From CAZOAR01 sp964577985 (GTDB lineage Bacteria > Gemmatimonadota > CAZMKB01 > CAZNLH01): a stretch of DNA of 64,000 bases. Position 1 is the stretch's first letter. The number at the start of each line of letters is the position of its first letter. The notes under the pieces are model-generated. The model had not been told where the DNA came from. It saw only the letters and a program-made list of their open reading frames with translations, and did no database searches. Position numbers and translations under genes: made by a program. Shown here one piece after another: positions 64,000 through 64,000 of this stretch. The stretch lies in assembly GCA_964577985.1 (NCBI GenBank), contig CAZOAR010000008.1:1-64000 (forward strand). Direction: 5' to 3'.

Positions 64000-64000
64000 T

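Noticed and set aside
1..64000. CRISPR array, prophage or insertion sequence
   Set aside because: No regularly spaced direct repeats, integrase, transposase or phage structural genes were found on either strand.

Overview
The window reads as chromosomal DNA from an uncultured member of the FCB superphylum (something like Krumholzibacteriota, Eisenbacteria, Zixibacteria or KSB1; this placement is inference). Three things support it. Two secreted proteins and one gene remnant end in the FlgD-like/T9SS-like C-terminal module (YPNPFNPST then a GIYxYxL end). The sigma-70 factor at the right edge is short and lacks region 1.1, as in Bacteroidetes relatives. Much of the coding capacity is signal-peptide proteins, lipoproteins and outer-membrane proteins of unknown role. 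I see no phage, transposase or CRISPR array; the content looks vertical and mostly single-copy.

Layout. 80-8602 (minus): four alkaline-phosphatase-superfamily and SGNH hydrolases plus an anaerobic sulfatase-maturating radical SAM enzyme. 9250-16497 (plus): tightly spaced trio of a 1390-residue CBM9-like secreted protein, an M1 metallopeptidase and a polytopic membrane protein. 16593-17269: a two-gene cassette of DUF5674 and an unnamed conserved partner under its own promoter. 17620-26562 (plus): serine beta-lactamase-like hydrolase, GH38-like glycosidase, receiver-PAS-PAS histidine kinase, CheY-like regulator, a secreted ethylbenzene-dehydrogenase-like haem-domain protein with sorting module, and an inositol-monophosphatase-family enzyme. 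26609-31873 (minus): five-gene minor pseudopilin operon ending in a tandem PilX-like duplication. 32250-36790 (plus): SGNH-TPR fusion and a sorted Asp-box surface protein. 36911-50413 (minus): housekeeping block tRNA-Gln, prs, rplY, pth, hppA, ychF, rpsF, rpsR, DUF2232, rplI, rsfS, then a peptidase/TolB/BamA-like fusion and a SPOR lipoprotein. 50559-50985: decayed M14 carboxypeptidase. 51054-55611 (minus): CARDB protein, Lon-like protease, DedA. 55792-63043: polysaccharide-export protein, ClpX-like ATPase (minus), and a glycosyltransferase / glycerate kinase / GT87 operon. 63157-63999 (minus): RpoD-like sigma factor running off the edge.

The intergenic regions carry a consistent set of housekeeping promoters (TTGACA-like, 16-18 bp spacer, TATAAT-like), one of them perfect consensus. 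I used them to correct several start codons. The rpsF leader holds a hairpin with a CCG-containing bulge that matches the known S6:S18 autoregulatory element. The best candidates for something undescribed are the DUF5674 pair, the CBM9/M1/membrane trio and the duplicated PilX-like tip proteins.
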